A stretch of DNA of 64,000 nt from Paenibacillus sp. IHBB 10380 (GCF_000949425.1 NZ_CP010976.1:1612001-1676000), one strand, 5' to 3'; counted from the stretch's first letter, positions 17,720-27,963 are shown. Notes: generated by a model not told the origin, from the letters alone. Numbers and translations are program-made.

Positions 17720-18232
17720 CTAAAGAACGCGACGTGCTTTCAAGTAAGTTTTTTTCCAGTTACCTTTGTTTATATCAGAGACAGTAACTCCAGGGGAACC
17801 GTAAGTATGCAGCATTTTTCCGCTTCCCATGTATATACCAACGTGAGTAACATTTCTGCCGTTAGCCCGGCTACCGCTAGAGAAGAATACTAAATCTCCA
17901 GCTTTAAGATTAGCTTTGGATACAGCGTAACCCATTTTTGATTGTTGGACAGATGAACGAGGTAAAGTCACGCCATATTTGCCGTAGATGCGCTTCATAA
18001 GTGAAGAACAGTCAAAGTTACGAGTTGTAGAAGTTGAAGCACCGAACTTGTAGGGTCTACCCATGAATGTTTTACCGTAGTTAATTATATTTTTTGCTTT
18101 AGTAGTAGAGACAGAAGCAGCTTGAGTTGTAGCAGCTTGAGTAACCTCTGTACCTACTGCGAGCATAGAAGACATTGCAATAGTAGAACAAATTCCTATA
18201 GTAGTGATTTTTTTAATCCATGTGTTATTCAT
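17720..18232 (-). CDS. Secreted NlpC/P60 cell-wall endopeptidase
   Basis: 170 residues. A signal peptide with Lys near the start and a hydrophobic core ends near residue 33 (TQA-A). The NlpC/P60 domain follows directly with the catalytic Cys75 (in FDCSS), His130 (in THVGIY) and third-position His142 (in LHTYG). Such enzymes cleave D-Glu-diamino acid bonds in peptidoglycan stem peptides. There is no SH3b or LysM wall-binding domain, so this is a minimal secreted form. ACGGAGGT precedes the ATG on the minus strand. The region 18233-18420 upstream is AT-rich and holds a possible -10 (TATACT on the minus strand) but no gene. Confidence 0.9.
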   Translation of the reverse strand: MNNTWIKKITTIGICSTIAMSSMLAVGTEVTQAATTQAASVSTTKAKNIINYGKTFMGRPYKFGASTSTTRNFDCSSLMKRIYGKYGVTLPRSSVQQSKMGYAVSKANLKAGDLVFFSSGSRANGRNVTHVGIYMGSGKMLHTYGSPGVTVSDINKGNWKKTYLKARRVL

Positions 18233-18421
18233 GATGTTGTACCTCCGTAAATATAGTTTCTAGTAATAGTTTCTTTAAGGTGATGGACTGAGTATAACAG
18301 TTTTGTAATGACCTAAAATTTGGTTTGTATCACACAAAACCTTACATACCACTACTTTGAGTAGGTTTATTAAAAAATGATTAAAAGTTACAAAATATTA
18401 ATCATTGATATAAAAATATAA

Positions 18422-18469
18422 CTAAAAAGCCGAAGGATCCTGATGGAATAGGAATCTTCGGCCTTTTAG
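18422..18469 (-). terminator. Terminator of thiN
   Basis: GCCGAAG pairs with CTTCGGC, extended inward and by A-T pairs on the outside, over a loop of about 10 bases. The minus-strand tail is CTTTTTAGT. It lies just past the thiN stop. Confidence 0.8.
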
Positions 18470-18503
18470 TTAGAGAAACAATTAGTTACAAAATTGTTGT
18501 TCT

Positions 18504-19148
18504 TTAGTCTTTACTCTGGATGACAAGAAGAAGCCCATCCTGAATAGATACAGTTCCTTTATGTGTCATCAGACGGTTACTAACGCCTAACGAGTGTCCC
18601 ATTGTCAGTGTTGCATTGCTTAGCGGGTAGGCGAAACCATTCAATGTAACGCCATTTACTTCTAAAGTAAGTGGGAGGAGAGATACATATGTATATTCCT
18701 TACGTTGCTGCACTTCAATCGTTGAATTCGTTATAGTGATATAGTTGTTGGTGTCAAGAATAACGCACGAAATGTTATGTTCTAATGAAAGTTTTAACAT
18801 TTGAATGTTTGCCAAGGTATGATCAAGACGTGTACCGGTTCCTCCGATAAGGAGAATCTGTTCTGGCTGCTCTTTCAAAGCTATTTCAAATGCAAGCTCT
18901 GTATCTGAAAGTGCTTTGTCAATAGGATCACAGGAAATGATATTTCCACTGTATGATCTGACCTTTTCTTGTTCTTCTACTGTAATAGAATCGAAGTCAC
19001 CTACAGATATATCTGGGTGTAGTCCATGTTCTATAAGAAAAAGAGCTCCTCGATCAGCTCCAATGATGAAGTCATTGTGTTGAATTTCGTTCAAAAAATC
19101 ATCAGATAAGCTTCCACCTGAGAAAATGACAACTCGTTTTTGTTTCAT
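18504..19148 (-). CDS. thiN: Thiamine pyrophosphokinase
   Basis: 214 residues. It makes thiamine diphosphate from thiamine and ATP. Family marks are seen in order: GADRGALFLIEHGLHPDISV, GDFDSI (metal and ATP binding), DKALSDTELAFEIAL and GGTGTRLDHTLANI. A C-terminal thiamine-binding beta domain follows (GFAYPLSNATLTMGHSLGVS, with the conserved SNR after it). The length is usual for ThiN of Bacillales. AAGGAGAG precedes the ATG on the minus strand. The gene stands alone between its terminator and the divergent membrane-protein gene. The product supplies the cofactor needed by the nearby pyruvate dehydrogenase, but I see no sign of shared control. Confidence 0.9.
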   Translation of the reverse strand: MKQKRVVIFSGGSLSDDFLNEIQHNDFIIGADRGALFLIEHGLHPDISVGDFDSITVEEQEKVRSYSGNIISCDPIDKALSDTELAFEIALKEQPEQILLIGGTGTRLDHTLANIQMLKLSLEHNISCVILDTNNYITITNSTIEVQQRKEYTYVSLLPLTLEVNGVTLNGFAYPLSNATLTMGHSLGVSNRLMTHKGTVSIQDGLLLVIQSKD

Positions 19149-19292
19149 TAGTTTCTCTCCTTAACGTTCTTCGATAGTCTACATATAATTAACTGGTTGA
19201 AATTCTAGTATAATTCAGATTTTATAGTTGTACAATTTCGCCAGTCGCGGCTACAATAGTGACAGCGTCATGTTAGGGAAGAGGTAGCTACT

Positions 19293-19943
19293 GTGGATAT
19301 GCATGTTTTTGAAGTGTTAAGTATCATCGGTACGGTTGCTTTTGCCATGTCAGGAGCTTTCGTTGCGATGGAAGAAGAGTATGACATTCTAGGGATTGTC
19401 GTGTTAGGACTTGTAACCGCCTTTGGCGGCGGAATTATCCGTAACGTTCTAATAGGCGTACCTGTAACTTCCCTATGGAGTGAAGGTCTGCTTATTCGTT
19501 TGGCGCTGATATCGATTGGTATCGCTTTTGTACTACCTCTTGCTTGGATTAAACACTGGAAGAAGACGGAGGCATTATTCGATGCCATTGGTCTATCCGC
19601 ATTTGCAATACAAGGAGCTATTTATGCGACTGAAATGAAACATCCTCTTATCGCAGTCATTGTGGCAGCTGTGATGACGGGAAGTGGTGGTGGGATTATT
19701 CGAGACATACTTGCAGGTCGCAAGCCGCTGGTCTTACGAGATGAAATCTATGCTGTATGGGCCATGATAGCTGGAGCAGCGGTTGGTCTCAACTGGATAC
19801 ATAGCACATGGCAGCTCTTAGGTTTATTTGTAGCGGTAGTTGTATTTAGAATGTTCTCGGTATTTTTTAAATGGAGATTGCCCAGACGTTCATTACACAG
19901 CAAGAAAAATGTTGATGCTGATAACAATCAATTGCAAGCTTAG
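19293..19943 (+). CDS. UPF0126/TRIC-type membrane protein
   Basis: 216 residues, GTG start after GGGAAGAGG. Two homologous repeats of three membrane helices each contain the family glycine motifs (TAFGGGIIRN near residue 45 and TGSGGGIIRDILAGR near 130), ending in a seventh helix. This is the UPF0126/YicG family, related in fold to TRIC cation channels; some members have been linked to glycine uptake. The substrate here cannot be told. The C-terminus is basic and cytoplasmic. The gene is followed after 14 bases by a phosphatase gene and probably shares its transcript. Confidence 0.85.
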   Translation: MDMHVFEVLSIIGTVAFAMSGAFVAMEEEYDILGIVVLGLVTAFGGGIIRNVLIGVPVTSLWSEGLLIRLALISIGIAFVLPLAWIKHWKKTEALFDAIGLSAFAIQGAIYATEMKHPLIAVIVAAVMTGSGGGIIRDILAGRKPLVLRDEIYAVWAMIAGAAVGLNWIHSTWQLLGLFVAVVVFRMFSVFFKWRLPRRSLHSKKNVDADNNQLQA

Positions 19944-19957
19944 AAAGGAAGATAGAC

Positions 19958-20422
19958 ATGATTAACGTTGTATTTGTATGTCTTGGCAACATTTGTCGTT
20001 CTCCGATGGCGGAGGCAGTACTTGGCAACAAAATCGCTGGCAAAAATTTACAAGATCGAATTAAGGTGGATTCAGCTGGAACAGGGGACTGGCATATTGG
20101 TCACCCGCCGCACGAGGGAACTAGAAAGATTTTGGATGAATATCAAATTAGCTATGAAGGTATGGTAGCCCGTCAAGTAACGAGTAAAGATTTCGAACAG
20201 TTTGATTATGTGCTGTGTATGGATCAAGCTAATCTTGGGAATCTCCGTAAATTACCAGGTGGAGAGAATGCCGTAATTATTCCTTTTATGGAGCTTTTAC
20301 CTGATGAAGTATTGCGGGAAGTGCCAGATCCGTACTTCACAGGTAATTTTGAAGAAGTCTATGCCCTGATCAACGCAGGTTGTGATGTGTTACTGGACAT
20401 GATTGTCAAAGATAAGCTATAA
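19958..20422 (+). CDS. Low-molecular-weight protein-tyrosine phosphatase
   Basis: 154 residues. The P-loop CLGNICRSPMAEA (Cys8, Arg14) is at the N-terminus and the catalytic Asp lies in VPDPYF near residue 125. VDSAGTGDWHIGHPP matches the conserved substrate-side loop. Family members remove phosphate from phosphotyrosine, or from phosphoarginine in the YwlE type. Residue 12, next to the Cys-Arg loop, is Ile, as in tyrosine-type enzymes; in the arginine phosphatases this position is usually Thr, so a phosphotyrosine role is more likely. It resembles Bacillus YfkJ. A terminator at 20435 ends the unit. Confidence 0.85.
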   Translation: MINVVFVCLGNICRSPMAEAVLGNKIAGKNLQDRIKVDSAGTGDWHIGHPPHEGTRKILDEYQISYEGMVARQVTSKDFEQFDYVLCMDQANLGNLRKLPGGENAVIIPFMELLPDEVLREVPDPYFTGNFEEVYALINAGCDVLLDMIVKDKL

Positions 20423-20434
20423 TTTAGTCACATT

Positions 20435-20459
20435 GGCATGTAAATTCATGCCGTTTTTT
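20435..20459 (+). terminator. Terminator of the TRIC/phosphatase unit
   Basis: GGCATG pairs with CATGCC over TAAATT, followed by GTTTTTTA. Confidence 0.8.
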
Positions 20460-20500
20460 AGCGAATATAATGTAAACGCATTCAATAGATAAAAGAAACA

Positions 20501-20545
20501 AAGGTGAACGAATAACCTGAGAAACGATTATCATATGTTCACCTT
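20501..20545 (-). terminator. Terminator of the esterase gene
   Basis: AAGGTGAAC pairs with GTTCACCTT over a 27-base loop. On the minus strand the stem is followed by a T-rich stretch (TGTTTCTTTTATC). Confidence 0.6.
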
Positions 20546-20554
20546 CTTCAAGAT

Positions 20555-21286
20555 TTATGAGTTTAAAAAATACATCAGCGCATCGGGTAATTCATTCTGC
20601 CAAAAACCCCATTGATGCCGGCCTTCTTTTTCTTCATAGTGCACTGTTGCTCCACGTGTCTCAAGTAATTCCTTAGTATCGCGATTAAGTTGTACAAAGT
20701 TATAGGTTCCCGTATCTGCTACGAATTCTGTCTCCTGAAGTCCTACTATCATGTAGATACTCAGCCAAGATAAATCTTGCTCTGAGGTAATTATTTCTTG
20801 GGAGGCATCATAATAAGCGCCAGACATACTAATGACGCGTGTAAATAAATGTGGATATAGTAGTGCCAAATGAAGAGAGACACTACCTCCGAGAGAGTCA
20901 CCAGCAATAATTCGTTCTTCGGGCGTTTGACGCGCGTTATATCTCTGTTCTACGTAGGGAATAATCTCTTCAGCAAAGCAAGACACATAAGCATCGAAAC
21001 GGCTACCGAAAGGAGCATATTCTTGTGTTCGAATGGAGGTGTTTACTTCTACTCCTACTATAATAAATGGTTCTGTACCCTCGTCTAGAATGAGACGATT
21101 AGCATGAGTAGCTATTCTACCAAAATTGAAAAATTCTTCTCCATCTTGGCAGTAAACGACGGGATAGCTAATAATTTCGTTATATCCAGGAGGTAAATAG
21201 ATTCGCAGATTTCGAGTATCATTCAGATACTTACTCTGTATTTGTTCTTTTACTATTGTGCGCTTTAGATAACGAGACTCAGTCAT
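20555..21286 (-). CDS. Alpha/beta-hydrolase, putative esterase of the YjcH/Fes type
   Basis: 243 residues from the ATG at 21286, which has GGTGG at good spacing; a TTG start 12 codons further upstream is open but lacks such a site. The nucleophile elbow is GDSLGGS, and the catalytic His is in GRHQWGFW near the C-terminus, as in esterase-D/enterochelin-esterase-like proteins. There is no signal peptide, so it acts in the cytoplasm. Similar genes include Bacillus YjcH and, more remotely, the siderophore esterase BesA. Because iron-uptake genes lie 4 kb away, a siderophore substrate is possible, but no Fur box precedes this gene. Confidence 0.75.
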   Translation of the reverse strand: MTESRYLKRTIVKEQIQSKYLNDTRNLRIYLPPGYNEIISYPVVYCQDGEEFFNFGRIATHANRLILDEGTEPFIIVGVEVNTSIRTQEYAPFGSRFDAYVSCFAEEIIPYVEQRYNARQTPEERIIAGDSLGGSVSLHLALLYPHLFTRVISMSGAYYDASQEIITSEQDLSWLSIYMIVGLQETEFVADTGTYNFVQLNRDTKELLETRGATVHYEEKEGRHQWGFWQNELPDALMYFLNS

Positions 21287-21462
21287 TAATTTCCACCATC
21301 CATAGAGGTTATTTTTTTGCAATCAAGAAAACAATAAGTTAAGATAGGTTAGTCATAGGTTGGTAAATTTTCCATTCCACATTGTTGAAACTGTTATACA
21401 ATTGTTGTTATCCTGTTATACATAACAAAATTTCGATTATTTAAATTAAATGTGGATTATCT

Positions 21463-21492
21463 TTGACGTATCGAATAGAACAGGTGTATAAT
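21463..21492 (+). promoter_or_regulatory. Sigma-A promoter of the pdh operon
   Basis: TTGACG (21463-21468) and TATAAT (21487-21492) are 18 bases apart. The motif AACAGGTG occurs on both sides of the -10 (21479 and 21501), and TGTTATAC occurs twice further upstream (about 21392 and 21414). These could be regulator sites, but I recognise no known one. Confidence 0.75.
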
Positions 21493-21545
21493 AATCCTAT
21501 AACAGGTGCACATGATAATCAAATTTTTTTGTTGAGGTGAAGAAA

Positions 21546-22613
21546 ATGAGCAAGGTTCCTTATGAAGTGTATACAGAGGAAGTAGAAGCCCTATCGGTTC
21601 TTTCTCCAGATGGTGAAATTATTAATAAAGATATGATGCCGAAGCTTACCGATGATCAATTGAAAGAAATTATGTACCGTATGGTTTTTACCCGTACTTG
21701 GGATGACCGTGCAGTAAATTTAGGCCGTCAAGGTCGACTAGGTTTCTATGCTCCTGTATCTGGTCAAGAAGCGACTATGGTCGGAAGTGAATTTGCTCTT
21801 GAGAAAGAGGATTTCGTATGTCCTGGATATCGTGATATTCCACAGCTAGTATGGCATGGTTTACCACTTTATCAAGCATTTCTTTATTCCCGTGGTCACC
21901 AACATGGAGGTCAAATTCCAGAAGGTGTCAACGTATTGATGCCACAAATCATTATCGGTGCACAAATTCTGCACGCTATGGGTATTGCAATGGGCTTCAA
22001 ATTGAAGAAACAAAAACAAGTAGCAATCGCATACACCGGTGACGGTGGTTCATCTGAAGGTGATTTCTACGAAGGTTTGAACTATGCAGGAGTATATAAA
22101 TTGCCTGTTATTTTCTTTGTTCAAAACAATGGTTATGCCATTACTACACCTTTTGCTAAGCAAACAGCTGCTCTTTCTATCGCTCACAAAGCTGTAGCAG
22201 CAGGTATTAAAGGTATTAAGATTGATGGTATGGACGTATTTGCTGTTATTAGTGCCGTTCAACAAGCAGCAGAACGTGGCCGCAATGGCGAAGGCGCAAC
22301 ATTGATTGAAGCAGTAACGTATCGTTTCCGTCCACATTCTTTGTCTGATGATGCTAGTAAATATCGGACTAAGGAAGAGGAAGTAGAGTGGAGCGAGAAG
22401 GATCCGATTGCACGTCTTGCTAAGTATTTGGCGAAAAAAGGTCTTTGGACTGAGGAAGATACAGCACGTGTAAGAGAAGAAGCTAAGGCTGAAGTCAATG
22501 AACAAATCAAAAAAGCAGAAAAAACCGAAAAAATGACTGTATCCGGCCTAATTGACAGCATGTTTGAGAACACTCCGGAACATCTGGAAAAACAAAAAGC
22601 CGATTTTGAATAG
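21546..22613 (+). CDS. pdhA: Pyruvate dehydrogenase E1 component, alpha subunit
   Basis: 355 residues from the ATG at 21546, chosen because GAGGTG stands seven bases before it; a GTG at 21537 would overlap that site. E1-alpha binds thiamine diphosphate and decarboxylates pyruvate with E1-beta. The ThDP motif is present as YTGDGGSSEGDFYEGLNYAG through QNNGYAI, and the phosphorylation-loop region as YRFRPHSLSDD. Other family marks are GRLGFYAPVSGQEA and PGYRDIPQLVWHG. It is the first gene of pdhABCD behind a strong promoter. Confidence 0.95.
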   Translation: MSKVPYEVYTEEVEALSVLSPDGEIINKDMMPKLTDDQLKEIMYRMVFTRTWDDRAVNLGRQGRLGFYAPVSGQEATMVGSEFALEKEDFVCPGYRDIPQLVWHGLPLYQAFLYSRGHQHGGQIPEGVNVLMPQIIIGAQILHAMGIAMGFKLKKQKQVAIAYTGDGGSSEGDFYEGLNYAGVYKLPVIFFVQNNGYAITTPFAKQTAALSIAHKAVAAGIKGIKIDGMDVFAVISAVQQAAERGRNGEGATLIEAVTYRFRPHSLSDDASKYRTKEEEVEWSEKDPIARLAKYLAKKGLWTEEDTARVREEAKAEVNEQIKKAEKTEKMTVSGLIDSMFENTPEHLEKQKADFE

Positions 22614-22679
22614 TATTAATTGAGTTTTTGATTTTGTAATGATACGTGAACCGTGAATGTTTAAGGAGGATACGAAGCA

Positions 22680-23657
22680 ATGGCACAAATGAACATGAAA
22701 GAAGCAATTCGTGATGCGATGCGCGTTGAATTGGAACGCGATCCTAACGTTATAATCTTCGGTGAAGATGTAGGTAATGTTGGTGGTGTTTTCCGCGTAA
22801 CAGAAGGTTTGCAAAAGACGTTCGGTGAAGAACGTGTATTTGATACACCACTAGCTGAATCCGCTATTGGTGGTTTGGCAGTAGGATTAGGAATTCAAGG
22901 ATTCCGTCCAATCGCTGAAATTCAATTCGTTGGATTTATATTTGAAGCACTTGATCAAATGGTGATCCAAGCTGCTCGTATGCGTTACCGTTCAGGTGGA
23001 CGTTACAACTCACCAATCGTTTTCCGTACACCTTTTGGTGGCGGGGTTAAAGCGGCAGAACTTCACACAGATTCCTTGGAAGGTTTGTTTACTCAAACTC
23101 CGGGTATTAAAGTAGTAGTACCATCTAATCCTTATGATGCAAAAGGACTTCTAATCGCAGCAATTCGCGATAATGATCCTGTATTCTTCATGGAGCATTT
23201 GAACCTTTATCATGCTTTCCGTGCAGAAGTACCAGAAGGTGAATATACAGTTGAACTTGGTAAAGCTAACATCGTTCGTGAAGGATCCGATGTGACGATT
23301 ATTTCTTATGGAATGACGGTTCATACAGCTACTAAAGCTGCGGATGAATTGGAGAAATCAGGCATTAAGGCTGAAATTATCGACTTACGTACGTTGAATC
23401 CACTTGATATTGATACTATTGTTGCATCTGTTAAGAAAACTAACCGTGCAATTGTTGTACAAGAAGCGCAAAAGAGTGCGGGCATCGCTGCTGAAGTTAT
23501 TGCACAAATTAATGAAAATGCAATTCTACATTTGGAAGCTCCAGTTCTACGTGTTGCTGGTCCAGATACGGTATATCCATTTGCTCAAATTGAAGATACG
23601 TGGCTTCCAACACCGGCTCGTATTATTGCTGCTGTTAACAAAGTGTTGGAATACTAA
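22680..23657 (+). CDS. pdhB: Pyruvate dehydrogenase E1 component, beta subunit
   Basis: 325 residues, the normal length. Family marks in order: [53 protein letters not shown], and [20 protein letters not shown]. The Glu of GED contacts the ThDP ring in this family. The C-terminal domain has the transketolase pattern ([18 protein letters not shown]). AAGGAGGA precedes the ATG. It forms the alpha2beta2 E1 enzyme with PdhA, and the conserved sequence gives no sign of damage. Confidence 0.95.
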   Translation: MAQMNMKEAIRDAMRVELERDPNVIIFGEDVGNVGGVFRVTEGLQKTFGEERVFDTPLAESAIGGLAVGLGIQGFRPIAEIQFVGFIFEALDQMVIQAARMRYRSGGRYNSPIVFRTPFGGGVKAAELHTDSLEGLFTQTPGIKVVVPSNPYDAKGLLIAAIRDNDPVFFMEHLNLYHAFRAEVPEGEYTVELGKANIVREGSDVTIISYGMTVHTATKAADELEKSGIKAEIIDLRTLNPLDIDTIVASVKKTNRAIVVQEAQKSAGIAAEVIAQINENAILHLEAPVLRVAGPDTVYPFAQIEDTWLPTPARIIAAVNKVLEY

Positions 23658-23690
23658 GCGTTTGCAGTCATTTTAAAGGAGGTAATATCA

Positions 23691-25001
23691 TTGGCTAAAT
23701 TTGAATATCGTTTTCCTGAGCTAGGCGAAGGCTTACATGAAGGCGAAATCATCAAAATGCATATTAAAAAAGGCGACAAAGTTACAGATGATGATATCGT
23801 TATGGAGGTACAGAATGACAAGGCAGTTGTTGAAGTTCCCTGCCCAGTTAATGGTACTGTACTAGAAGTTCTTACCAAAGACGGACAAGTGTGCCGTGTT
23901 GGTGAAGTAGTAGCTATCATTGATGCTGAAGGTGACGTTCCTGAACAAGAAGCGCCTGCTGAAGATCATTCTACACAAGAAGCAGATGCTGCTAAAGGTA
24001 GTGCAGATACAACTTCTTCTCCAGCACAAAGTAGCCCAGCTGATGCAAAAGAAGGTGCAGCATCTTCAACTCCAGCAGCACCTAACAAAGATGTTCTAGC
24101 TACGCCAAGTGTACGTAAATTCGCACGTGAACAAGGTGTTGATATTGCGAACGTTAATGGTACAGGTAACAATGGCAAAATTACTAAAGAAGATGTAGAA
24201 GCATTCAAGAATGGTGGAAGCGTTAAAGCTGAAGCGGCTCCAGAAGCTGTACAATCTACATCATCGACTTCATCAGTTGCTGCTGAGGTTAATGTTAGTG
24301 CAGAAGAAGATCGCGTACCTTTCAAAGGTGTTCGTAAAATCATCGCAAATGCAATGGTTAAATCTGCATACACAGCTCCTCATGTAACGATCATGGATGA
24401 AGTAGATGTAACTGAATTGGTAGCATTCCGTACGCGTATGAAACCAACAGCTGAGAAAAAAGGAATAAAAGTAACTTATCTTCCATTCATCGTTAAAGCA
24501 TTGGTTGCCGCTAGTCGTCAATTCCCTGCTCTTAATGCTATGATTGACGAAGAATCAAATGAAATTGTCTACAAGAAATACTATAATATCGGTATTGCTA
24601 CAGACACAGAAGGCGGATTAATCGTTCCAGTTATTAAAGATGCTGATCGTAAGAGCATTTGGATGATTGCTGATTCCATTCGTGATTTGGCTACTCGTGG
24701 TCGTGACGGTAAGTTATCTCCGACTGAGATGAGAGGAAGTACGATTTCAATCTCTAACATTGGTTCTGCTGGCGGTATGTTCTTTACACCAATCATCAAC
24801 TTCCCTGAAGTTGCGATCTTGGGTACTGGACGTATTTCTGAAAAAGCGGTTGTCAAAAATGGTGAAATTGTAATTGCTCCAGTTATGGCTCTATCCCTAA
24901 GCTTTGACCACCGTATTATCGATGGTGCAACAGCACAAAACTTTATGAACTACATTAAATCGCTGCTCAATAACCCTGAGCTGCTAGTTATGGAGGTCTA
25001 A
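23691..25001 (+). CDS. pdhC: Dihydrolipoamide acetyltransferase, E2 of pyruvate dehydrogenase
   Basis: 436 residues from a TTG preceded by AAAGGAGGT. One lipoyl domain (1-78, lipoyl Lys in [10 protein letters not shown]) is joined by an Ala/Ser/Pro linker to a peripheral-subunit-binding domain (about 120-160: [31 protein letters not shown]). The catalytic acetyltransferase core follows and ends with [10 protein letters not shown], which holds the active-site His and Asp. It carries the acetyl group on its lipoyl arm from E1 to CoA and forms the core of the complex. A single lipoyl domain is usual for Bacillales E2. Confidence 0.95.
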   Translation: MAKFEYRFPELGEGLHEGEIIKMHIKKGDKVTDDDIVMEVQNDKAVVEVPCPVNGTVLEVLTKDGQVCRVGEVVAIIDAEGDVPEQEAPAEDHSTQEADAAKGSADTTSSPAQSSPADAKEGAASSTPAAPNKDVLATPSVRKFAREQGVDIANVNGTGNNGKITKEDVEAFKNGGSVKAEAAPEAVQSTSSTSSVAAEVNVSAEEDRVPFKGVRKIIANAMVKSAYTAPHVTIMDEVDVTELVAFRTRMKPTAEKKGIKVTYLPFIVKALVAASRQFPALNAMIDEESNEIVYKKYYNIGIATDTEGGLIVPVIKDADRKSIWMIADSIRDLATRGRDGKLSPTEMRGSTISISNIGSAGGMFFTPIINFPEVAILGTGRISEKAVVKNGEIVIAPVMALSLSFDHRIIDGATAQNFMNYIKSLLNNPELLVMEV

Positions 25002-25007
25002 TCAATC

Positions 25008-26429
25008 ATGGTAGTAGGAGACGCTTCTCTAGATATTGATACGCTAGTCATTGGTGCCGGTCCTGGTGGTTATGTAGCAGCTATACGTGCTGCACAACTG
25101 GGTCAAAAAGTATTAATCGTGGATAAATCAACAGTTGGTGGTGTATGTCTTAACCGTGGATGTATTCCATCCAAGGCATTGATTGCAGCAGCTCATCAAT
25201 ATGAGTCTGCTCAACACGGCGCTGCATTCGGTGTTACTGCTGAGAACGTAAAAGTTGATTTCGGAAAAACACAAGAATTCAAAAACAGTGTTGTTAAGAA
25301 ATTAACGGGCGGCGTTGCTGGTCTACTTAAAGGTAACAAAGTAGAAGTATTCAATGGTGAATGTATGTTCATCAGTGAGAATGAAGCACGTGTCTTTAAC
25401 GACCATGAATCTCCTCGTTACCGTTTCAAGAACTGTATTATTGCAACAGGATCACGTCCGATCGAACTTAAACCATTTCCATTCGGTGGACGTATCATGT
25501 CCTCAACTGAGGCACTAGATCTTCCAGAAATTCCGAAGAGCCTAATCGTTATTGGTGGAGGATACATCGGAGCTGAGCTTGGCCAAATGTTCTCTAAATT
25601 TGGTAGTAAAGTTACGATCATCGAAGGTCTTGAGTCTGTACTTAACGGATTCGATCCAGATATGACGAAGCTTGTTGTTAAGAACATGAATAAAACAGGT
25701 ATCGAAATTATCACGAGTGCAAAAGCAGAAAGTGCTACACAAACAGATAAAGACGTTACTGTGAAATACAGCGTAGGTGGAGAAACCAAAGAAGTAACAG
25801 CTGATTATTTACTTGTTACTGTTGGACGTCGTCCAAATACAGATGGTGAACTTGGCTTGGATCTAGTTGGTATCGAAATGGATGAACGTGGATTTGTAAA
25901 AGTAGATCATCAAGGACGTACTAACTTCCCTCACATTTTCGCTATTGGTGATATCGTTGCAGGTCTTGCATTGGCTCACAAAGCTTCTTATGAAGCTAAA
26001 GTGGCTGCAGAAGCGATTGCTGGTCATCCTTCCGTAGTAGACTACAAATGTATCCCTGCAGTAGCCTTTACAGACCCTGAATGTGCAAGTGTAGGTTACA
26101 CGGAAAAAGAAGCGAAGGATAAAGGCTATAAGGTTGCTGTATCTAAATTCCCATTCGCAGGTAACGGACGTGCGTTATCTTTGAATAGCCCAGACGGTTT
26201 CGTGAAACTGATCTCTGAAGAAGGTACAGATCTTGTACTAGGATGTCATATCGCGGGTCTAGAAGCTTCCAATCTGATTTCTGAGCTGAGCTTGGCAATT
26301 GAAATGGGTGCTACCCTTGAAGACATCGCGTTGACTATTCATGCTCACCCAACCTTGGGTGAAATCGTGATGGAAACTGCCGAATTGGCACTAGGAAATC
26401 CGATTCATATGATGGCACCGCGTAAATAA
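25008..26429 (+). CDS. pdhD: Dihydrolipoamide dehydrogenase, E3
   Basis: 473 residues, starting six bases after pdhC. FAD-binding motif [11 protein letters not shown], redox disulfide [18 protein letters not shown]-binding [20 protein letters not shown]-binding [13 protein letters not shown], and the C-terminal HAHPTLGE with the active-site His and Glu. It re-oxidises the lipoyl group of E2 and makes NADH, and may also serve other 2-oxoacid dehydrogenases and glycine cleavage. It ends the pdh operon, with a strong terminator 20 bases on. Confidence 0.95.
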   Translation: MVVGDASLDIDTLVIGAGPGGYVAAIRAAQLGQKVLIVDKSTVGGVCLNRGCIPSKALIAAAHQYESAQHGAAFGVTAENVKVDFGKTQEFKNSVVKKLTGGVAGLLKGNKVEVFNGECMFISENEARVFNDHESPRYRFKNCIIATGSRPIELKPFPFGGRIMSSTEALDLPEIPKSLIVIGGGYIGAELGQMFSKFGSKVTIIEGLESVLNGFDPDMTKLVVKNMNKTGIEIITSAKAESATQTDKDVTVKYSVGGETKEVTADYLLVTVGRRPNTDGELGLDLVGIEMDERGFVKVDHQGRTNFPHIFAIGDIVAGLALAHKASYEAKVAAEAIAGHPSVVDYKCIPAVAFTDPECASVGYTEKEAKDKGYKVAVSKFPFAGNGRALSLNSPDGFVKLISEEGTDLVLGCHIAGLEASNLISELSLAIEMGATLEDIALTIHAHPTLGEIVMETAELALGNPIHMMAPRK

Positions 26430-26445
26430 GAACTTATATAATATC

Positions 26446-26486
26446 AAAAGAAGGAGGGGCATCTAATGCTCCTCCTTCTTTTTTAT
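26446..26486 (+). terminator. Terminator of the pdh operon
   Basis: GAAGGAGGGGCAT pairs with ATGCTCCTCCTTC (one mismatch) over CTA, followed by TTTTTT. It is flanked by A on the left, so it may work in both directions. Confidence 0.9.
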
Positions 26487-26660
26487 TAAAAAATTCCTAA
26501 CCTAATCTTGTGAATATCCATGATTTGTTGTTATCAGATTGGCGTGAACATGTTACACTTATAGGTACGTTAGAAGTTAGATGGTTCATTTTTTATGATA
26601 AGAAATTATGATTTTTATATGTATTTACTTGTGAATTAGATGAAAGGTGAGTGCTTTAGA

Positions 26661-27455
26661 TTGAAGAATTATTTAGAGCTATTGCAGGATATATTAGATC
26701 ATGGATCTGTAAAAGAAGATCGAACAGGTACAGGTACAACATCTGTATTTGGGCGTCAACTTCGTTTCGATCTATCGCAGGGCTTTCCACTTTTGACAAC
26801 GAAGAGAGTTCATATCAAATCTGTGGTGCATGAGTTGCTTTGGTTCCTTAGTGGGGATACAAATACTAGGTACCTAAAGGAGAATGGCGTCTCTATTTGG
26901 GACGAGTGGGCAGATGAGAACGGTGAGTTAGGTCCTGTCTATGGTTCGCAGTGGCGAGCTTGGGAAGCGCCGAATGGTCAGAGCATTGATCAAATTGCTA
27001 ATGTTATTGAGGCCATTAAGAATAATCCCGATTCAAGACGTCACATCGTTAGTGCTTGGAATGTTGCTGAAATAGACAATATGAAATTGCCGCCTTGTCA
27101 TTTTGTATTTCAATTTTATGTAGCGAATGGGAATTTATCTTGTATGCTAACAATGCGGTCTGTGGATACCTTCTTAGGGCTTCCATTTAACATTGCCTGT
27201 TACGCACTCTTGACTCACATGGTGGCTCAGCAGTGTGGACTAGAGCCGGGAGAGTTTATATGGTCTGGTGGAGATGTGCATATTTATTCAAACCACATGG
27301 AGCAAGTTCAGACTCAATTAGAGCGTGAGCCATTTGAGTTACCTGTTCTAGAAATAAACCGCAAGCCTGAATCAATATTTGATTATCAGTTTGAAGATTT
27401 CGAATTTCACAATTATAAGCATCATCCAGGGATAAAAGCACCAGTAGCTATATAA
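26661..27455 (+). CDS. thyA: Thymidylate synthase
   Basis: 264 residues from a TTG at 26661. This start is chosen because AAAGGTGAG stands nine bases before it and because 264 residues is the classical length; an ATG at 26640 would overlap that site. The enzyme methylates dUMP with methylenetetrahydrofolate. The catalytic Cys is in [12 protein letters not shown]. Other marks are the phosphate-binding Arg in [11 protein letters not shown], the segment [18 protein letters not shown], and the C-terminal PVAI closing the active site. The gene is paired with dihydrofolate reductase 16 bases downstream, which recycles the dihydrofolate it makes. Confidence 0.95.
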   Translation: MKNYLELLQDILDHGSVKEDRTGTGTTSVFGRQLRFDLSQGFPLLTTKRVHIKSVVHELLWFLSGDTNTRYLKENGVSIWDEWADENGELGPVYGSQWRAWEAPNGQSIDQIANVIEAIKNNPDSRRHIVSAWNVAEIDNMKLPPCHFVFQFYVANGNLSCMLTMRSVDTFLGLPFNIACYALLTHMVAQQCGLEPGEFIWSGGDVHIYSNHMEQVQTQLEREPFELPVLEINRKPESIFDYQFEDFEFHNYKHHPGIKAPVAI

Positions 27456-27471
27456 GAGGAGGACAAGTGCA

Positions 27472-27963
27472 ATGAGGATCACAATGATCTGGGCTATGGG
27501 GCATAATGGTATCATGGGTAAAGATAATGATATGCCGTGGCGTCTGCCGCGTGATATGGCATTCTTTAAGCAGCAAACACTCGGGAAATCTATAGTTATG
27601 GGAAGACGGACTTGGGAATCCTTTGGAGGTAAGCCGCTGAAGAATCGGACTAACATTATTATGACTCGTGACCTTGAGTATACAGCACAAGGTGCGCATA
27701 TCATTCATACACTAGAAGATGCAAAGACATTTGCACAAAATGATGAACTTATGATTATTGGTGGAGCTCAGATTTATGAGGAATGGTTGCCTTTAGCGGA
27801 CCGACTCATTGTAACTAAGATCGATGAAGATTTCGAGGGAGATATTGTATTCCCTGTGATAGATTGGTCAAAATGGACGCTAATCGAACAAATAACAGGT
27901 GTACGTGATGATAATAACCCCTATGATTATAGTTTCAATTTCTATGAGTTCATTCAAGAATAG
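27472..27963 (+). CDS. dfrA: Dihydrofolate reductase
   Basis: 163 residues. It reduces dihydrofolate with NADPH, completing the thymidylate cycle with the upstream thyA. Marks: IWAMGHNGIMGKDNDMPWRL (folate site), KSIVMGRRTWESFGGKPL (NADPH site), and MIIGGAQIYEEWL. The catalytic acidic residue is Asp in DMPW. GAGGAGG precedes the ATG. No resistance-type change can be judged without alignment. Nothing follows in the same operon; the AT-rich gap to 28140 holds no gene. Confidence 0.95.
   Translation: MRITMIWAMGHNGIMGKDNDMPWRLPRDMAFFKQQTLGKSIVMGRRTWESFGGKPLKNRTNIIMTRDLEYTAQGAHIIHTLEDAKTFAQNDELMIIGGAQIYEEWLPLADRLIVTKIDEDFEGDIVFPVIDWSKWTLIEQITGVRDDNNPYDYSFNFYEFIQE

Noticed and set aside
19268..19588. 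106-codon antisense frame over the TRIC-type gene
   Set aside because: The plus strand shows a clear membrane protein with paired glycine motifs; the antisense product has no features.
22050..22505. Minus-strand frames over the pdh genes (22050-22505, 23966-24373 and others)
   Set aside because: They lie opposite highly conserved pdh sequence, without ribosome sites or recognisable proteins.
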